From Schizochytrium sp. CCTCC M209059 (Eukaryota > Sar > Bigyra > Thraustochytrida > Thraustochytriidae), in NCBI GenBank assembly GCA_000818945.1, contig KN805411.1, positions 26,067 to 90,066 of the forward strand: a stretch of DNA of 64,000 nt, in the 5' to 3' direction. The notes below the pieces were generated by a model. The model made no database searches and was not told the DNA's origin. It was given only the letters and a program-made list of their open reading frames with translations. How positions within the stretch are numbered: position 1 is the stretch's first letter; every line of letters begins with the position of its first letter. The translations under genes were made by a program, and so were the position numbers. Below are positions 11,505-21,900 of this stretch, piece after piece.

Positions 11505-11780
11505 GGAGAGAGGGAGCAAGAGAGAGAGGGAGAAAGAGCGAGAGCGAGCAGGGCAAGGAAGGCAGTCACGGCCTGCTCTCTCTTGCCTGGCCCCACTGCA
11601 GGCCTCCCGCGGGCAGCACGCGAGCCCGGCCAGCATCGACGCACGTCCGTCACGCTCCACACCTTGCTCTCAGCAGAGGCAGACAAGACCCTCAGGCTAG
11701 CGTACGTATCTATCCATCTGCCATGGCTGCTGGCCAAGTCTATCGCGCTCCCGGCTCTGCTCAGCCAGCCAGCCAGCCGC

Positions 11781-11786
<6 letters not shown>

Positions 11787-11815
<29 letters not shown>

Positions 11816-11816
11816 G
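11787..11816. repeat. CAG trinucleotide run
   Basis: About ten CAG units inside the spacer, not within a credible gene. Confidence 0.85.
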
Positions 11817-12116
11817 GAGAAGGAGCAGCAGCAGCGACCCAGTTAGTCTTGCGTCCTTCGTCTTACTATTCGTCTCAGCTCAGCCGGTACAGACAGTGTC
11901 AGTGGCAGGCACAGGCAGGCAGGCAAGCGGGCGCGTGCAGCCTCGCCGAGGTGAGCGAGCCCTCGTCTCCTCTCCCCCGCAGACTGCCCGGCCTGGGCCG
12001 ACTCCAAGCGCACCGCGCCGCGCCGAGATCGTCGTGGCGGCCCCAGCGAGGGCGCAACGCGACGCGTCTTGTCTGTTCCTGGCCGCGTCCGCACCAGCAC
12101 GAGCGCCGCCGCCCTG

Positions 12117-12153
12117 TCTCTAGACTAGACTAGGCTAGACCTAGGCCTAGACT
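12117..12153. repeat. CTAGA/CTAGG cluster with a 10-bp palindrome
   Basis: A cluster of CTAG-centred units including the perfect palindrome CTAGGCCTAG at 12141-12150, about 220 bases upstream of the CIBAR-like start. Confidence 0.6.
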
Positions 12154-12368
12154 GGGAAAGGAGAACGTACACACCTTGGCGACGAGAGATGACCGTTCAG
12201 AACATTCAAAAGTATACATATTCCATGCCGTAGACAGGGCCTGAGCCGCCAGAGTATGCATGTCTACGAGGCGACGAGACAGCCCGCACAAGCGCGAACC
12301 GGAGGAGACGCCGCGGCGCGACGCAGACCGATTCATTTTTATAAAACGAACAGCGTGAGGGAGGCACC

Positions 12369-13213
12369 ATGGATCCCAGCAATGATGAGCGCGCAGCCGT
12401 CATGAGCGTAAGTTGAAAGAGCTTGTCTGGACATCGCGCTTCAAGGACGCTGCTGACGCGAACGAAACACAGGACCGCTTGCATACCTTTCGCAAGAACT
12501 GCGCGCTCGTGCAAGCCAAGGCAAACGGCGTCATCAAGAGTGAAGCAGCCGCCACCAAGCAGTACGTGGCCCTCGCGGAAAGCCTCATGCGCATGGCTCG
12601 CGGCGAAAACAACAGAAACCTCCGCCAAGCCGTCGCCGCCACCGCGGACGCCCTCAGCGAAGTCGAAGGCCATCGCGAGACTCTCATTCTAGACCGAGTT
12701 CAGAGCTCTCTCGTGCAAAAGATCAACGACATGGACGAAAACTGCAATGCTCCAACCGAACTCCTTCTCCGCGACAGAAATCGATCCATCAAGAGCTCCG
12801 TCAAGTTCAAAGAGCAGTTTGCAACGCTCGCAAACAAACCGGCCACCAGCCAGTCGAAACTCGAGAAAAAAAGAAGCCAGCTTCAAGACGAAGAAAAACG
12901 CATGTACACCATCGACAAAAGTTTGCAACAAAATCTTATTCGCTACGAGGAAAAACGTGTTCAAGACGCACAGTCGGCATTTGAAGACTTTGTCAAGGGT
13001 CAGCTCCTATACCACTGTCGTGCCATCGAGACGCTCACCGCAGCGCTCAAGTCGGTGCAACGTGTCGACCCAGCCAGCAGCGTTGACCAGCTTTGCAACG
13101 ACCTTCATATCAAGGACAACAGACCGCAGCCGCAAGCGCAGACTCAGTCGCAGTCGCGCGCTGCGCGCTCCCTTTTGTTGCGCCAAAACTCCGAAACCAA
13201 GGCCCAACAATGA
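12369..13213 (+). CDS. CIBAR1: CIBAR (FAM92)-like BAR-domain protein, two exons
   Basis: The ATG at 12369 has an excellent context (ACCATGG). Its frame would stop after 15 codons, but the stop lies in a canonical donor GTAAGT at 12408. Removing 12408-12445 (38 nt, ending CTTCAAG) joins exon 1 (13 codons) in phase to a 255-codon exon 2, giving 268 residues. The long frame has no ATG at its own upstream end, which supports splicing. The protein is almost entirely helical and matches the BAR domain of CIBAR1/FAM92 from about residue 15 to 235, including the C-terminal motif GQLLYHCRAIETLTAA. The tail is Gln/Ser-rich. Animal CIBAR proteins bind curved membranes and act at the basal body and ciliary base; a flagellar role here is inferred. 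Confidence 0.75.
12408..12445 (+). other. Inferred 38-nt intron
   Basis: It starts GTAAGT and ends TTCAAG. It removes an in-frame TGA and connects two coding frames with no leftover base. It is unusually short; the splice is inferred from frame and homology only. Confidence 0.65.
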
Positions 13214-13312
13214 CCCTGACGCAAAATGTCTTTCGTTGTTATTGTGAATTGTAGTGTCCAAAAGAAAATGAAAGAATTGAAAAAAAAATTAACGCATCTG
13301 CTCATCACGCGC

Positions 13313-13909
13313 CTACGCAAAGTCCTTGTACAGCTCGCTCAGGAAATAAATTGCAGCTGCAACGATACCAGCCCAATACGCGCGCCGCGCAAGGTCAACA
13401 ACTCGCCAAAAGTTGTCCACCACGCGCATCATAAGCGAGTCTCCCTTGTACTCCTTCCTCTTTGCCCTTGCGGCCTCGCGCGCTTCGCGCTCGCGTCTCT
13501 CTTCTTCTTCAATTTCGACCTCCGCGAGGCTCTTCACTACCGCCACATCAGGTGAAGGCCTTTCCCAGCTCCGAGTTCCCGTTGATGCATTCTCATAAAA
13601 TACACGACCCTGCGCATTTTGCTTCTCGTGCCACGTCTCGCGCTTCTCTTCCCCGGTCGTCGACGAAAATCCTCGAGACGTTGTGGTTGCCGCAGGGAGA
13701 AGCTCCAGCCCGCGCCGTCGGCGTTTTTCGTGGTCCTGAAGAGAAACCTCGTCCCGGAAAGAGGTGATGTGAACCGTGCGCAAGCTTCGCGACCCGCAGG
13801 GCGATCGCACGAGTTCATGCCGCGCAAATGTAGCCTCGGCCAAAGCCCAAGACCCCGTCGCGAGCCCTCGCGGCCCACGTGCCACGCGTGTCAGCATCGT
13901 CGTAAACAT
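13313..13909 (-). CDS. WW-domain protein with C-terminal membrane helix, possibly mitochondrial
   Basis: A 198-residue protein. The N-terminus (about 1-60) is rich in Arg, Ser, Thr and Ala with few acidic residues, like a mitochondrial presequence. Residues 92-118 form a WW domain (TWHEKQNAQGRVFYENASTG with the second Trp in TRSWERP), a module that binds proline-rich peptides. A charged helix (about 125-150, EIEEEERREREA) follows. The C-terminus has a predicted membrane helix (about 178-194, WAGIVAAAIYFL). The frame stays open 107 codons upstream, but that extension is basic low-complexity sequence without its own ATG; the ATG at 13907-13909 is the best start. It is convergent with the CIBAR-like gene (99 bases apart) and divergent from the C2 giant. 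The specific function is unknown. Confidence 0.65.
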   Translation of the reverse strand: MFTTMLTRVARGPRGLATGSWALAEATFARHELVRSPCGSRSLRTVHITSFRDEVSLQDHEKRRRRGLELLPAATTTSRGFSSTTGEEKRETWHEKQNAQGRVFYENASTGTRSWERPSPDVAVVKSLAEVEIEEEERREREAREAARAKRKEYKGDSLMMRVVDNFWRVVDLARRAYWAGIVAAAIYFLSELYKDFA

Positions 13910-14851
13910 GCTCGACTTCGATGTCTCGCCACGCCCACGGGTACGCGCGCAGATCTTCTGCGCGTGCGCGAGCACTCGCCGACTTGTCCTTCTGTTCTTC
14001 CGCCCTTCTGCCTGCCTACGCCCCCGTCGTGCCTCGCACGAGGCGGCCTCCTCGCTTCGTTGCTTTCGCTTTGCTTTGCTTTGCCTTACCTTGGTCCGGG
14101 TCAGAGGGAGAGAACTCGTGGAGCTGGCATCCGTGCCGCCAGGAGTCCGTCCGTCCACCTTCTCCCCCCGTGCAAGCGTCCTCGAGAGAGGAGAAACGAG
14201 AGAGGCCCACGCCCTCGGCCGCGCTTGCATCCTCGATTACCACTTCCGCGCCGCCAACCTTTGATTCGGCCTCGTGTGCTACAGATGTGGCTACACAGGC
14301 TGAAGAACGGGATAGGGGTGGGATCACTGCAAGGTGAGAGAATGGGATGGCCTTGTGAAATACAAAAACTAGGCGTTACGAATTTTGCGGCGGCGCTATT
14401 GCCAGCCTGAGTGCCTGCAATACTGGGCCTACGAGTCTGGTCCTCCGTTGAGCAAACAGTCTTGAGGGGCTTCTCCTGGACCTTGCTCGAACAGAGCAAG
14501 CTAAACCCACTTCACTTCAGAAGACCGAGCGTCTCTGCTCGACCGCGGGCGCAGGCGCGGGCGGTTGTGCAGGCACCGTGCTGTCTCGCCGCTTAGTGCG
14601 CAGCTCCAAGGTTTGACCAAAGGCTGCTTTGCGCCGGACTCGCGACTGCTTTGCGGCAGACACGCGGCTGCTTTGCGGCAGACACGCGACTGCTTTGCGG
14701 CAGACACGCGACTGCTTCGCGCCGGACGAGCGGCTTCAAGCCGGCTGACCGATTGAGGGTGTGGCCTGCATCTCAAGCGACAGGGTCTTGCACTCCGACT
14801 GACTGGCGAAGGCCTCGCGCTCCAAATCGTCAATCCCAACCTATAGCAGCC
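13910..14851. other. Divergent promoter region with minisatellite
   Basis: A 942-base head-to-head spacer between the WW-domain gene (-) and the tandem-C2 gene (+). It contains a five-unit 22-bp minisatellite (14624-14733). Several open frames cross it on both strands, but none has protein-like composition. It presumably carries promoters for both genes. Confidence 0.55.
14624..14733 (+). repeat. 22-bp minisatellite, five units
   Basis: Five head-to-tail 22-bp units beginning CTGCTTTGCGGCAGACACGC. The middle three are near-identical. The first and last share a variant core (GCGCCGGAC). It lies about 120 bases upstream of the tandem-C2 start codon. Confidence 0.85.
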
Positions 14852-15901
14852 ATGGGCGGCAGCGGCACGCTCACGCTCGAGGCAGAGTCAGCGACTGGGC
14901 TGAAAAAGCTAGAGATTTTCACGCGACAGGACCCGTACGTAGTCTTCTCTTTTCGCAAAGATGAGCAACGCACTGCCACCCATCAAGACGCAAGCACGGA
15001 GCCTCGCTGGGCCCAACAAGGACTTGATCGTAAAGTTAGCTTCAAGGTTAACCCTTCAAAACATCAGGACGAAATTGTTGCTGTCCGTGTCATGAACGAT
15101 AACGGCACCAAAAAGAAACACAAGCTTATTGGCGAGGCAAACATCAAAATTCAGGACCTTATCGACGCCGAGAAATCGTCGCTTACCGTCAAGCTTCACA
15201 ATGGAAGCAAAAAGGCCGGCACTCTCGCCTTGCGCGCGAGTTTCGAACCTCCTGCGAAAGCAGAGCGCTCGTCTGCACGGGCAACCGAGGACGCTGCCGA
15301 GACCACGTCGCCCTCAGACACCAAGTCCAAACAGGATAGCTCACTTATCCAAGTCGTTGCTTTGCGTGCGCAACAGCTGAAAAATGTACAAATCGTATTA
15401 GCGCAAGACCCGTACGTTAAAGTCACTGCGCGCGGCGGGGCTTGCGTCGAACCTGTCACCAAACGGACGCGCAAGGCAAGCGGTAAAAATCCAACATGGA
15501 GCAAAAAACATGACAATGACCTCAAACTCTGTGTGCCTGGCCCTCCATCCGAAATTCTCTTCGAGGTATATGATGCAGAAAATTTCTTCGCGGACCGCAT
15601 TATTGCTTCCAAAACCCTTTCACTCGCTCAGTTCGCCAAAGAGTGCGCCAACGCATCAGGTGGTGAAATGCAACTTGATCTTCTCGACGCAAAGGGGAAA
15701 AGCGCCGGCAAGCTCTTTGTTCAAGCAAGTATCTCCTCAGATCTTGCCGCCGTCGCAGGTCCTCGGCATCAAGACGAAAAGAAATCCCCGCAACGTGCGT
15801 CACGCGGAAAGTCCGTCGCAAAAGAGAAAGCTGACGCGGCTTCTCCAACAGCCCCCCCAAAAGAAAACACCGACGTCAACAACGACGATAACGGCGACAA
15901 C

Positions 15902-15933
<32 letters not shown>

Positions 15934-18900
15934 GAAGGAGGAGGAGGAGCAGCAGCAGAGACCCAGAGCTGTCGAGATCAACAACGCCAATGCGAAGGGT
16001 AAACAATCTTCGCAAACAGATTCTCTCTTGCCTGGCAAACTCACAATCACCATTGTTGAGGGCATCAAGCTGAAAAAGGTGCAGCGGATTGGGGAGCAGG
16101 ACCCCTATGTCATCGCAGAACTCCTGCCCTGGGAGATCAAGACTGACAAAACAAAAACCATGAGCGGGTGCAACCCTAAATGGACCACAGGCAACGTTCT
16201 CGCACTCGATTTTCCCGGGCATCCTGGGGCTGACCGGACACCCGAGCTCAAGTTCCACGTTTTCGACGAAGAAATGCTCCTCAAGCATCGGCCCATCGGT
16301 AAAGGGGTTCTCAATCTTCAAGAAATTGTGGCACGGCAAAGTGTTGCGGGCAAAGAAATCATCGTTCAGCTTCAGGATGCCGCCTACAAGGACGCTGGCC
16401 AACTCAAAGTACGCATCGGCTTCCAACGTGCAGTAACCACCTCGGCCGACCACCCGAGCGAAATTGCACCTGCCGACATCAAAGAAGGAATGCTCAATGT
16501 CACCGCGCTCTCCGCTACTCTCACAAGGAGCGTAGAAATTCTGTCCAAGCAGGACCCCTTCATGGAAGTCTCACTCTTTCCCTGGGCCAGCGAACTTCAG
16601 CAAGGACGCACCAAACCAGTCACTAACGCCGGAAAACAAGTCGCCTGGACGCAGGATGACCATGATGCGGACATGCCCTTATACCTGCCCGGTGCGCCCG
16701 AGGCGGGCGAAAAGATCGCTCTTCATGTTTTTGTCAAGGACGCAGAAACATTCTTGCAAAGTCGTCTCATCGGTCAGGCCACAGTAGACCTTGGCCCGCA
16801 CCTCGCTGCACTCATGAAGCCGTCCTCCACCCCAGTGCACATCCAAGTCAACTTGCAATACGAAAAGAAAAAGAAAAAGTTCGCGCCCTGCGGGACCTGC
16901 GAGTTGGCGCTCTCCTTTCGCCCTGGCCCTCCACCAGCCCGAAAGGCTTCCAAGTCGGCCTCTGCGGAATCTATCCCGCTGCAAGGTCCCCCGCGCTCCG
17001 ATCCCATTGATTTGGAAAAGCCTCACAGCATCTACTTCACCGTGCACAAAGGCATTGGCTTGCGCAATCGAGCCTACATGGGCAAACAAGATCCCTACGT
17101 CAAACTGAGTTTCGAGCCATATGGCACCGTGGCCAAGACGCAGCCTGTTCTGGATGGCGGATCCGACGTCGATTGGGACTCGAGTCTCGGCAACGCGCTA
17201 CAACTCAATTTTCCAGGCCGCCGACCCGGTGAACTTCCTCTCGTAAAGATGGAGGTCTTTGACATGCAAAAGCTCAAAGATCGCATCATTGGCACTGCCG
17301 TCCTGGATCCGACCGTGTTTTTGCGCACGGAAAAGGACAAGCTTCAAGGCTTCAAGGTCGCACTCAAGATTCCTGGCAAGCCAGACAGCAATGCAGGCAC
17401 AATTGTTCTCGACGTCCACGCAACTGAACGAGTAGAACGCAAACAGACGCGCTGCGGCACACTCCGCGTACTCATCGAGGAGGTCACCACCTCCAAAAAA
17501 GGGGACCTCTTCAGCGATAACGATCTCTATGTCCAATTGAGCATTACGCCGGGCCTCCCTGCGCGGAAACCCACTCGCTCGTCTGTCCTTCGCAATGCAG
17601 GACTTGCCGCGACACTTGACGAAGAGCTGCATCTTCCCGTCTTTGACTTTGGGGGAGGCGGAGTCGGACTCGACCAAGCCTCCGCAAGACTTAAGCTTGA
17701 AATTATGGACCGCGACGTCTACACAAGTGACGACTGCCTCGGGGTTGGTCACTTGAACCTCGGTGAGGTATTTGCCGACGCCGCGAAAGCGCCTGGCGCT
17801 CTTCGTGCTGGCGACTCTCACGAAGTCACGCTGCTCGATCGTTCTGGAAAGCGAGAGCGGGGGCGAATCTACCTCAAGGTGGAGTTCGCCCCAACAAAGA
17901 CTCGTGGGCCTGCACTCCTTGAGGCCCTCGCCTCTCACACCGGCGTTTTACGCCTATGGGCTCTTGAGGCACTCAACCTCAAGCACGTTGGAGGCTTTCT
18001 CGATCGAAAGCAAGACCCATACCTTTGTGCTGTCATCCAGCATCCTGGACACCCTGACCCCGGCGAGCCTTCAAGCTGGCCGAAAGCGCAGCGAACCGTT
18101 ACCGCCGTGGATGCAGGCACGCAATGTGTCTGGAACTCAACCATAGACATACCCCATGGCGAGGCAGAACGCGCGTTTGCAGCATCCGGACAGAAACCAG
18201 GGTTTCTTCATCTTGCGGTGCGAGACGAGGGCAGCTTTACGGATACAACAATCGGTATGTCCACGCTAGATGTTGCGGACATGCTTGCCTCACTCGCCAA
18301 GGACGCGGACGATGCCTGGGTGGCCTTGGTTGATGCCGACGGCAAGAAAACGGGTGATCTACGCCTTGCCATCGACTTCTCTCCTCACGCCCCCGAGGCA
18401 AAGCTCGCACTACGCAACGAATTCGCATATGTTCCTGCAGGGACCTTGCACCTGCTCGTTGCCGAGCTTGACGGTCTCTCCAAGCGCGTCGCCGCAAAAA
18501 TTTCAGGCAGCATTAGCCTGCACGGATGCAAAAAGCCTCAACCCGACATCAAGATTGCTCCAACGACGCGAACGTCGAACGGCAAGGCGGTGTGGAATCT
18601 CGTATCCGAGATCGAGTGGACTCCAGACCGGCTGAATCCCGACACAGAGCCCCTCATGGACACGCCTGCCATCACCATCACGCTCTCAGGATCGAGCGGG
18701 AAAATGTTTGCGCCAAATCATCCTCTCGGGACATGCACCTTGCCATTGCATGCCTTCTTTTCGCCGGATGGTCTTTCAATCGAAAAGGTCGTCACTCTCG
18801 TCAAATCTGGCGATCATCAGGACACCTTTCGCACCCTCAAGCTCGTAGGCATCTTTGCGCTTCGCGATCAGCGACCTTCAGCGAGCGTTCTTGCTGCGAT

Positions 18901-21900
18901 GACCATGCCCGCTGTTACCGATGCCGACTCGGGTCCGTCCGCTTCTTCTGTCACACAGCATGGCCGCCGGGGAAGCAAACCTCCGCCCGTGAGCCGGTCC
19001 GTTCCGGGAAGATTGCATATTCGTGTGCTTCGTGGCCAGGACTTGAAAAACATGGATACCCTAGGAAAACAGGACCCCTTTGTGCAAGGCGTTCTGGTTC
19101 CCGGGGGCACAAAGTTTCAGACGGCAACCTGCATGGACGGCGGACGTAACCCCAAATGGACTCCTGCTCTCAACAACCGTCACACCGTCCTCGTTGCGGA
19201 TGCTGACGTTGCTCACGTGCAGCTTGCCTGTTATGATGAGGATGACCTTGGTAGCAACGATCTCATCGGAAAGGTCTCCATTCCTCTTCGCCCCATTGCT
19301 CTCTCAGCTCGTCGTACTCGCGCCGAGCGCACGCCTCCAGGAGCAAAGGCTTGGTGGCACAAGGTTGTCGATCTGCATGACCAGCGCGTTTTGGCTCTTG
19401 CAACGAGCGTCGCAGACTCCACAAAGTTCGAGTCATGCACCAAAGAGGCGTGGCGCGCATACTCCACGGCAGAGGCCGCTCCTGACCGTCGTGCCCGTCT
19501 GGTGCGTTTCTATGCTCAACTTGCCGAAGATGGCATTCTCGCTTCCGCAGGCGACGAGGCTGGCATTGATCACAAGGCCGACAAGCTTCATGCAAAGCAT
19601 CCAGACACGGAAGAGGCCAACAAGGAGCTCTTTACCAAACTTTACAAGCGCTTCCGGCCCGACGAAGAATGCCCCGAGTCGTACTGGAAGACGCCTCGAG
19701 CTAGTTCTGCCACCAGACCTCAGCAGGCAGCGGACCTTGAAGAGGAGTCAATTGCTCGCGCCATCAATGTGGCAGCCCCACAGGTACAGCAACGCTTTTC
19801 TGACTTGCATCTCGATGCAGCATCGATCGATCGCAGGACCTTGGCGCAATCCTTACTGGTGGCGATGCGCAACGCCGGCTGTCAGCGTTTAGACCGTGCA
19901 GCGTTTCAAGGCCTCGCCAAGGCAAGCGCACTATACATGCTCAATATTAGCGCAGACAGAGGTATGTGCGACCTCTCTGTCGCGCCTCGAAACACCGAGA
20001 CGGATGATGTAGAAGCAGCATCGACGACATCGACCGATCTCAAGCCTGACAGCAACAACGACGAAAATGTATTCCATCAAACCCTGTGGTGGACACTGCG
20101 GGACAAAGCAGGCAAAGCCGCCGGCCGTCTCGAAATCGCCGTTGGTTTCACGGAAGATTGGAAGCCAGCACCTCGACAAGCGCTGCCCGAGCTCCTCGTC
20201 GCAGGAAAAGTGAGCGTTGAGGTCGAGCGTGCCGAATTCACAACTGACAAAGATCTCTTCGGAAAGCAAGACCCCTTTGTCTCGCTGCAGTGGCACGCCG
20301 GGCAAGCAGGGCGCGCGATCAAAGCCGTGCAAACCAAGGTGTGCGCCAATGCTTCAAAGGCAGTGGTCTGGAACGAAACCTTGGCGCTCCCGTACGCTCC
20401 AGAGCTGGCCTTTGAAGCTGCGCACTTTGGTCAGACCCCGTCCATCCTTATTCACGCGCGTGACAAGGACCCGATTGGATCTGATCTCATTGGCGAAACT
20501 CGAGTTCCCATGCTCGCGCTCGCCAGGCACCCGAAATGCCTTTTTAAGCGCGCATTACCGCTCGTCAACACACGCGAGGGCCAAACGACACGTGCAGGAA
20601 CGCTTTTCGTGAAAATGTGCTTTGTTCCCGATGCCACAGATGACGAACCTGAGCCCAATGCTCTCGAGTCGGCCACCGCCGAGGCCATCCCGCCATCGAT
20701 CTTTGGAGGCAGGCTCATTCTTCATGTCCGGGGAGCAAGGGGACTCAAGGAGGTGCAGTGGGTCGGCAAGATGGATCCCATTACATCGCTTCGGTTGTGG
20801 CCCACGCAGCAGACGTCCAAGACAAAGGTGGCACGCGACGCAGACAGAGACCCGCGCTGGGACGAAACGCATACAATGGACACCGAGGACTTAGACTTTT
20901 CACTGCTTGATGTCAGCGTGACCACCAATGGCAAGCCCATTGGCGCAGTCGAGATACCTCTTTGCTCAATCCGAGGCGTTGCCAAAACCAAGGACCAGTG
21001 GTACCCACTCGTTCGAGCGTCGTCCCACTCTGTCTCGCGAGTCGGTGAGATCCAGCTTGGCATTGTGCTCGAACGCGACGTTGACAGTGAAGTGAATGAC
21101 GAACGAGCTGCAGCAGCAACAGCCATAAAGTATATTCCTGGACCGGGAGACCTGCACATTCGAGTTCATCGAGCCGTAGATCTCCGCGATCCCAGCATCA
21201 TAGGCAAGCAGGACCCATACGTCGAGCTCGAGGGTATCGACTGGCGCAAGCCATTTAAAGTCAAGACCAACGTCGACGAGAATGCGGGATCCAACCCGGT
21301 CTTTGACTTTGCAACTTCTGCAGTGCTCGAATGGGGACCTGCTGACCGCAAAATTCCATCGCTCGCCATCCGTATCAAGGATCGCGGAGCGCTGCGTGAC
21401 GCTTCGATTTTCTCCACAAGTCTCAATCTCGCACCGTGGCTTCTTGGGCCTGGCCAGATTGCCTCTATGTGGATTCCCACCTACGGCGGCGGAGACCTTG
21501 GAGGGCCGTATCAGGTGAAACCCAAGCACGGTGCGCTCTTTTTGGAACTCCAATTCATTCCTCATGCCGACTTTCCCGGCAAACCCTCATCTGCGTTTTC
21601 CCGTTATTTTCAGAAAGCGATTCGGGCGCGCCCGGAAGGCCCACGCGCCGGTGACGTTCACGTGCAGGTTCTCGCAGCCCGCAATCTCATCGACGTGCAA
21701 ACCTTTGGCAAACAGGATCCGTATGTAAAGCTCACGCTCGTGTCGGGTGGCGGCAAGGCCGATGCAGCGCTCCACTTTTCTTCAGCGAAAACAAAGGCCA
21801 TCAACAATGGGGGCAGCAACCCGGAGTGGCTCGAAGACCTCCTGCTTCCTTACTCGGAACAAAAATTGGGCATCGAAGGTGCAGGGTCGACCCCTTTACT

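Larger units (their letters stand above)
10057..12368. other. Microsatellite-rich spacer between divergent genes
   Basis: About 2.3 kb separate the start of the secreted hydrolase-like gene (-) from the start of the CIBAR-like gene (+). It holds a CTTGGG hexamer array (about 10077-10106), a TTCC-rich tract (about 10257-10308), GA-rich tracts (about 10540-10870), CCATG repeats (about 10990-11022), long CTTT and CTGT arrays, a CAG run and a CTAGA/CTAGG cluster. Open frames crossing it translate to repeat peptides only. Both promoters must lie here; I cannot delimit them. Confidence 0.6.

Noticed and set aside
11288..12133. 281-codon frame with its own ATG in the microsatellite spacer
   Set aside because: Composed of CTGT- and CAG-derived low-complexity peptide; no domain, no splice logic.
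13619..14410. 263-codon plus-strand frame across the WW gene and its promoter
   Set aside because: Antisense to a better supported gene and Arg/Pro-rich without domain features.
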